41,756 nt of DNA, taken from assembly GCA_042408785.1 (NCBI GenBank), contig JBHOQU010000088.1, forward strand, positions 1 to 41,756. Direction: 5' to 3'. The stretch comes from JAUQQI01 sp042408785 (lineage in GTDB: Bacteria > Chloroflexota > Dehalococcoidia > JAUQQI01). The position numbers and the translations under genes were made by a program. Below, piece after piece: positions 39,280-41,756 of the stretch. A model generated the notes under the pieces. It was not told the DNA's origin, did not search any database, and saw only the letters and a program-made list of their open reading frames with translations. The first letter of the stretch is position 1. Each line of letters begins with the position of its first letter.

Positions 39280-39927
39280 ATGCGGCTCTGGGTCCTAGCG
39301 GGCATCGCAGCAGCAGTCACCGCGCTGGCGGTTCTGGGCACCGTCCTGCTCTTGGCCGGTCGCGACCCCGACTTACCTGTCCAGACGACGCTGCCGGACA
39401 TCCAGCTGGTGGACCACACGGACCAGCCGTTCTCCCTGGCCCAGGCCCGGGGCAAGGTGGTGGTGCTCGGACTGGTCTATACTCACTGTCCCGACATCTG
39501 CCCGCTGATTACCTATCGAATGCAGTCAATTAAGGACCAGCTGGCGCGTCAGGGCCTTGACAGCGGCGTTCTTTTCCTGACGGTTACCTTCGACCCGGAG
39601 CGAGATACGCCCGAGGCACTTCGGGCCTATATTGCTGCCCACAACTTGGACACCCGAAACTGGCGATTCCTCACCGGCAATCCCGAGACCATCGCGAGCC
39701 TGACCGAGCTGCTCGGCTTCTACACCGAGCGGGTGAGTCCGGTCGGCCAGTCCGCCGGGGCCGCGACCGGCGGCTCAGCCCTCGACATACCGTACTTCAT
39801 CACCCACTCGGACCGCTTCTACCTGGTGGACAAGCTCGGTCGGGTGCGGGCGAGCCTGCCGGGAAGCCGCACTGACGTTGAGCAAGCCGTAAGACTTATC
39901 CGAAGATTGACCCAGGAGGCGCCGTGA
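39280..39927 (+). CDS. Sco1/SenC copper chaperone
   Basis: A 215-residue membrane-anchored thioredoxin-fold protein that delivers copper to the CuA site of cytochrome oxidase. N-terminal anchor helix about residues 3-25; copper motif VYTHCPDICPLITYRM (CxxxC) and the ligand His in YFITHSDRFYLVD. ATG 39280 gives a normal N-terminus, but there is no strong ribosome site. The frame is open from a GTG at 39232. It overlaps the PCuAC gene (GTGA). Confidence 0.93.
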   Translation: MRLWVLAGIAAAVTALAVLGTVLLLAGRDPDLPVQTTLPDIQLVDHTDQPFSLAQARGKVVVLGLVYTHCPDICPLITYRMQSIKDQLARQGLDSGVLFLTVTFDPERDTPEALRAYIAAHNLDTRNWRFLTGNPETIASLTELLGFYTERVSPVGQSAGAATGGSALDIPYFITHSDRFYLVDKLGRVRASLPGSRTDVEQAVRLIRRLTQEAP

Positions 39928-40379
39928 CACGCTATCTGCTCGTCACCTTGCTCCTTTTGTTAGCTTCGTGCCAGCCGGCTGTTTCCGGGCCGGTAACAAC
40001 GACCCCGGCGGTGACGGTTAAGGACCCGTGGGCCAGACCGGCCATGGCCGGGCCCATGGGGATGACCAGCGCAGTTTACTTCGTCGTGGTCAATGAAGGC
40101 CCGGACGCCGATGCCCTCATCGGGGCCACCACCGACGTCGCGGGCCGGGTCGAGCTTCATGAAACGCGCCGGCGTGGGGATGTGATGGAGATGTCGCCGG
40201 TCTCGGAGGTGGAGATTCCGCCCCGCGGTCAGGTGACCTTTCAGCCCGGCGGTTTGCATGTCATGCTCATGGACCTGAAGCGTGACCTTAAAGTCGGCGA
40301 TTCGTTCAACCTTACGCTTCGGTTCCGCAAGGCCGGCGACATCAAAATAACTGTGCATGTCCGGGAAGGGGGAATGTAG
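39924..40379 (+). CDS. PCuAC copper chaperone (DUF461)
   Basis: A 151-residue exported lipoprotein (lipobox LLLASCQP) with the PCuAC fold: DPWARPAMAGPMGMTSAVYFVVVNEG, then copper ligands in VELHETRRRGDVMEMSPV and GGLHVMLMDLKRDLKVGD (H-x10-M...H-x-M). It loads Cu(I) onto CuA-type oxidases with Sco1, its direct upstream neighbour. AGGAGG lies 4 nt before GTG 39924. Confidence 0.94.
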   Translation: MTRYLLVTLLLLLASCQPAVSGPVTTTPAVTVKDPWARPAMAGPMGMTSAVYFVVVNEGPDADALIGATTDVAGRVELHETRRRGDVMEMSPVSEVEIPPRGQVTFQPGGLHVMLMDLKRDLKVGDSFNLTLRFRKAGDIKITVHVREGGM

Positions 40380-40385
40380 GCGGGA

Positions 40386-41489
40386 ATGGGCGGCCAAAGG
40401 ACGCGGATGGTCGTGGCCGGCGCAAGCCTGCTGTGTACCGTCGCCGCTTTAGGCTTGACGGCGCTGTTTACCTTGGCCAGCACCCCGGCCCATTCCCTCC
40501 TCGGCGGTATCTGTCAGCCAAACCTCCCGGCTGGCGGGACGACCAAACCGGCCAGTATCATTCTCCGCTATCGGGCAGCCTCGGGGCCTTTCGTTATCCT
40601 GGAGATTTCGCCCTATGAGGTTGGCCCGAACGTTTTCGAAGTGACCCTTGCGGACGGCTCCGGTCCCGTGCAGGCCCCGGGCCGGCTTCGGGTTGGCTTT
40701 CGCCGGCTCGAGGATTCGGCACCTGCGGTTTGGCTGGAGGCCAGTGAGGTCGCCGGCCGTTTGGCCTATCGGGCGAGTAGTGAGCTGAATGCCCCAGGCT
40801 GGTGGGTGGTCGAGGTAAACGTCGGCAGCGGGCCGCCGGTGCCGTTTGTGCTGCGGTTAGATGAGCCGTCTGGGGCCCCCCTTAAGTTTAAGCCGCCCGA
40901 CTACCCGTCAGACCCCGAGGCGGAGCGTCTATTTTGGGCAACGGTCCAGATTCACCGGGAGCTAACAGCGGTGGCCTGGGAAGAACAGCTTACAAGCGGT
41001 CTTGCCTACCCGGCCGGACGCGGCGCATGGGTTTGGGTCGCCGGCCGAGTTCATGCCCCCGACCGCTACGCCCTGCGAGTGGTGAACCCGGACCGAGAAA
41101 GTTACGAGATTGTGCAGGCCGGCAACCGGCGCTGCACCCGAAGTGATGGCGGTGACTGGGTATGCGGAAGCGCCGTCGACCGCAACCCCCTTGACCTGAG
41201 CTTACTGGGTCGCTCCTACGGGTTCCGGCTTGGCCGTCAGGAAGTGTTAGATGGGGAGCTTACCCGCGTCGTTACCTTCTACGAGCCCACGGAGCAGAAC
41301 TGGTACGCCTGGTGGGTAGGCGTTGATACCGGCTACCTCCGCCGGATGGCGATGGTGGGCCCTGGGCACTTCATGGTCACCCGCTACTTTGACCACAACT
41401 TACCCGTCAACCCCTCGTCTCCGGTTTTGCCGTCGGGTTTCTATTCGCCGTCAAAACCGGAAAGCCCTGATGTCGGGCACGACTTTTGA
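40386..41489 (+). CDS. Exported protein: YtkA/CopD-C-like domain plus LolA-like domain
   Basis: A 367-residue protein with a signal/anchor (about residues 8-34). Residues about 55-150 (FEVTLADGSGPVQAPGRLRVGFRRLEDS...RLAYRASSELNAPGWWVVEVNV) resemble the YtkA/FixH-like C-terminal domain of CopD-type copper proteins. The rest (about 195-345) resembles LolA/LppX-like lipoprotein carriers (YALRVVNPDRESYEIVQAGNRRCTRSDGGDWVC...GPGHFMVTRYFDHNLPV). It starts 7 nt after the PCuAC stop, so it is likely cotranscribed and involved in copper or envelope handling. The function is inferred from context only. Its 3' end contains one arm of a 20-bp inverted repeat. Confidence 0.7.
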   Translation: MGGQRTRMVVAGASLLCTVAALGLTALFTLASTPAHSLLGGICQPNLPAGGTTKPASIILRYRAASGPFVILEISPYEVGPNVFEVTLADGSGPVQAPGRLRVGFRRLEDSAPAVWLEASEVAGRLAYRASSELNAPGWWVVEVNVGSGPPVPFVLRLDEPSGAPLKFKPPDYPSDPEAERLFWATVQIHRELTAVAWEEQLTSGLAYPAGRGAWVWVAGRVHAPDRYALRVVNPDRESYEIVQAGNRRCTRSDGGDWVCGSAVDRNPLDLSLLGRSYGFRLGRQEVLDGELTRVVTFYEPTEQNWYAWWVGVDTGYLRRMAMVGPGHFMVTRYFDHNLPVNPSSPVLPSGFYSPSKPESPDVGHDF

Positions 41490-41610
41490 GTCCCAAAACC
41501 GCTGCCAGATAGTCTGGTTGTCGGGGCCCACAGCCGTGCGGCCCGGCAACGGGCTAGCTCCCGTGCCCTGATGCTAGGAACGTCCCCCGGCATCAGGGCT
41601 TTCCGGTTTT
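41453..41610. repeat. 20-bp perfect inverted repeat bracketing 118 bp
   Basis: AAAACCGGAAAGCCCTGATG (41453-41472) recurs as its exact reverse complement at 41591-41610. A third GCCCTGATG lies at 41565-41573. The left arm lies in the coding end of the previous gene and the right arm forms the 3' side of a terminator hairpin. Related copies occur at 22962-23039. Confidence 0.85.
41565..41610 (+). terminator. Terminator hairpin after the copper cluster
   Basis: GCCCTGATGC (41565-41574) pairs perfectly with GCATCAGGGC (41590-41599), 15-nt loop, followed by TTTCCGGTTTT. The same 3' arm can instead pair with the longer arm at 41453-41472. Confidence 0.7.
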
Positions 41611-41682
41611 ATGACCTAATACCATTTGCGTAAGAACTCGCCACCGGATATCATGACCTGTTATGGTCAAGAGGAGGTGGCG

Positions 41683-41756
41683 ATGCGTGGACCGGAACTG
41701 AAGATCACCTGGCAGGAGGACGAAGCAACGCTCTATCGGCTCTACCGGTCGGAGTC
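41683..41756 (+). mobile_element. IS630-type transposase, N-terminal fragment at the window edge
   Basis: ATG 41683 follows GAGGAGGTGG. The visible 24 residues (KITWQEDEATLYRLYRSE) resemble the first helices of the IS630-family helix-turn-helix domain (LYRxERDxxxRxRLxALxLL). The gene continues beyond the window. The element's left end should lie within 41611-41682, but I cannot fix the inverted repeat without the other end. Confidence 0.6.

Noticed and set aside
1..41756. tRNA or rRNA genes
   Set aside because: I found no cloverleaf with a TTC-arm signature and no rRNA-like stretch in the gaps.

Overview
This is a visibly G+C-rich bacterial chromosome segment with tightly packed genes, many start/stop overlaps and AAGGAGG-type ribosome binding sites. 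A five-gene polyamine operon that includes a branched-chain polyamine synthase points to a thermophile. An F420-type luciferase-like oxidoreductase, a Zn-ribbon/kinase/WD40 protein, a secreted beta-helix protein ending in FLPAV, a DUF3105 protein and cysteine-type CcmE would fit a thermophilic Chloroflexota or a deep-branching high-GC Bacillota. This assignment is inference; no rRNA or other phylogenetic marker is present.

Layout. 1-2.75 kb: the tail of a cupredoxin, then on the minus strand ccdA, a PfpI/DJ-1 protein and a TPP-riboswitch-controlled thiD. 2.9-5.5 kb: a secreted right-handed beta-helix protein. 5.5-12.3 kb: a complete System I cytochrome c maturation operon (ccmE-F-H, a CcmI-like Zn-ribbon protein, a novel membrane-anchored protein, ccmA-B-C-D). 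The ccmD gene is only 56 codons long, and CcmE has an unusual CxxxF heme site. 12.5-15.5 kb: a GNAT protein, a Ycf45/SpoIIIAA-like ATPase and tmk. 15.7-20.7 kb: an FTR1 iron permease joined to phosphonate-type ABC genes phnD-C-E, divergent from a DtxR-family regulator with a clear palindromic operator between them. 20.7-22.9 kb: an F420-type oxidoreductase, a HEPN/MNT toxin-antitoxin-like pair and a DUF3105 protein.

23-30.2 kb holds two consecutive dipeptide/nickel-type ABC importer operons (binding protein plus two permeases each, no ATPase genes), each with a recognisable promoter. 30.3-33 kb holds the Zn-ribbon/Ser-Thr kinase/WD40 protein and a convergent SDR. 33.1-34.6 kb holds a TrmB-family regulator with a Cys cluster and an operator overlapping its -10 box, followed by two small proteins, one a Zn ribbon. 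34.6-38.2 kb (minus) is the polyamine operon bpsA-pdaD-speD-speE-speB.

38.5-41.6 kb is a copper-handling cluster: a PCYCGC-type protein gene, Sco1, PCuAC, and a CopC/YtkA-like plus LolA-like protein. The PCYCGC gene is broken by a frameshift and by an in-frame UGA exactly where the family has a Cys. The cluster ends in an unusual 20-bp inverted repeat and a terminator, and the start of an IS630-type transposase runs off the window. Cytochrome c maturation, CcdA, cupredoxin, Sco and PCuAC together suggest an aerobic or nitrogen-oxide-respiring metabolism with c-type cytochromes and copper oxidases.
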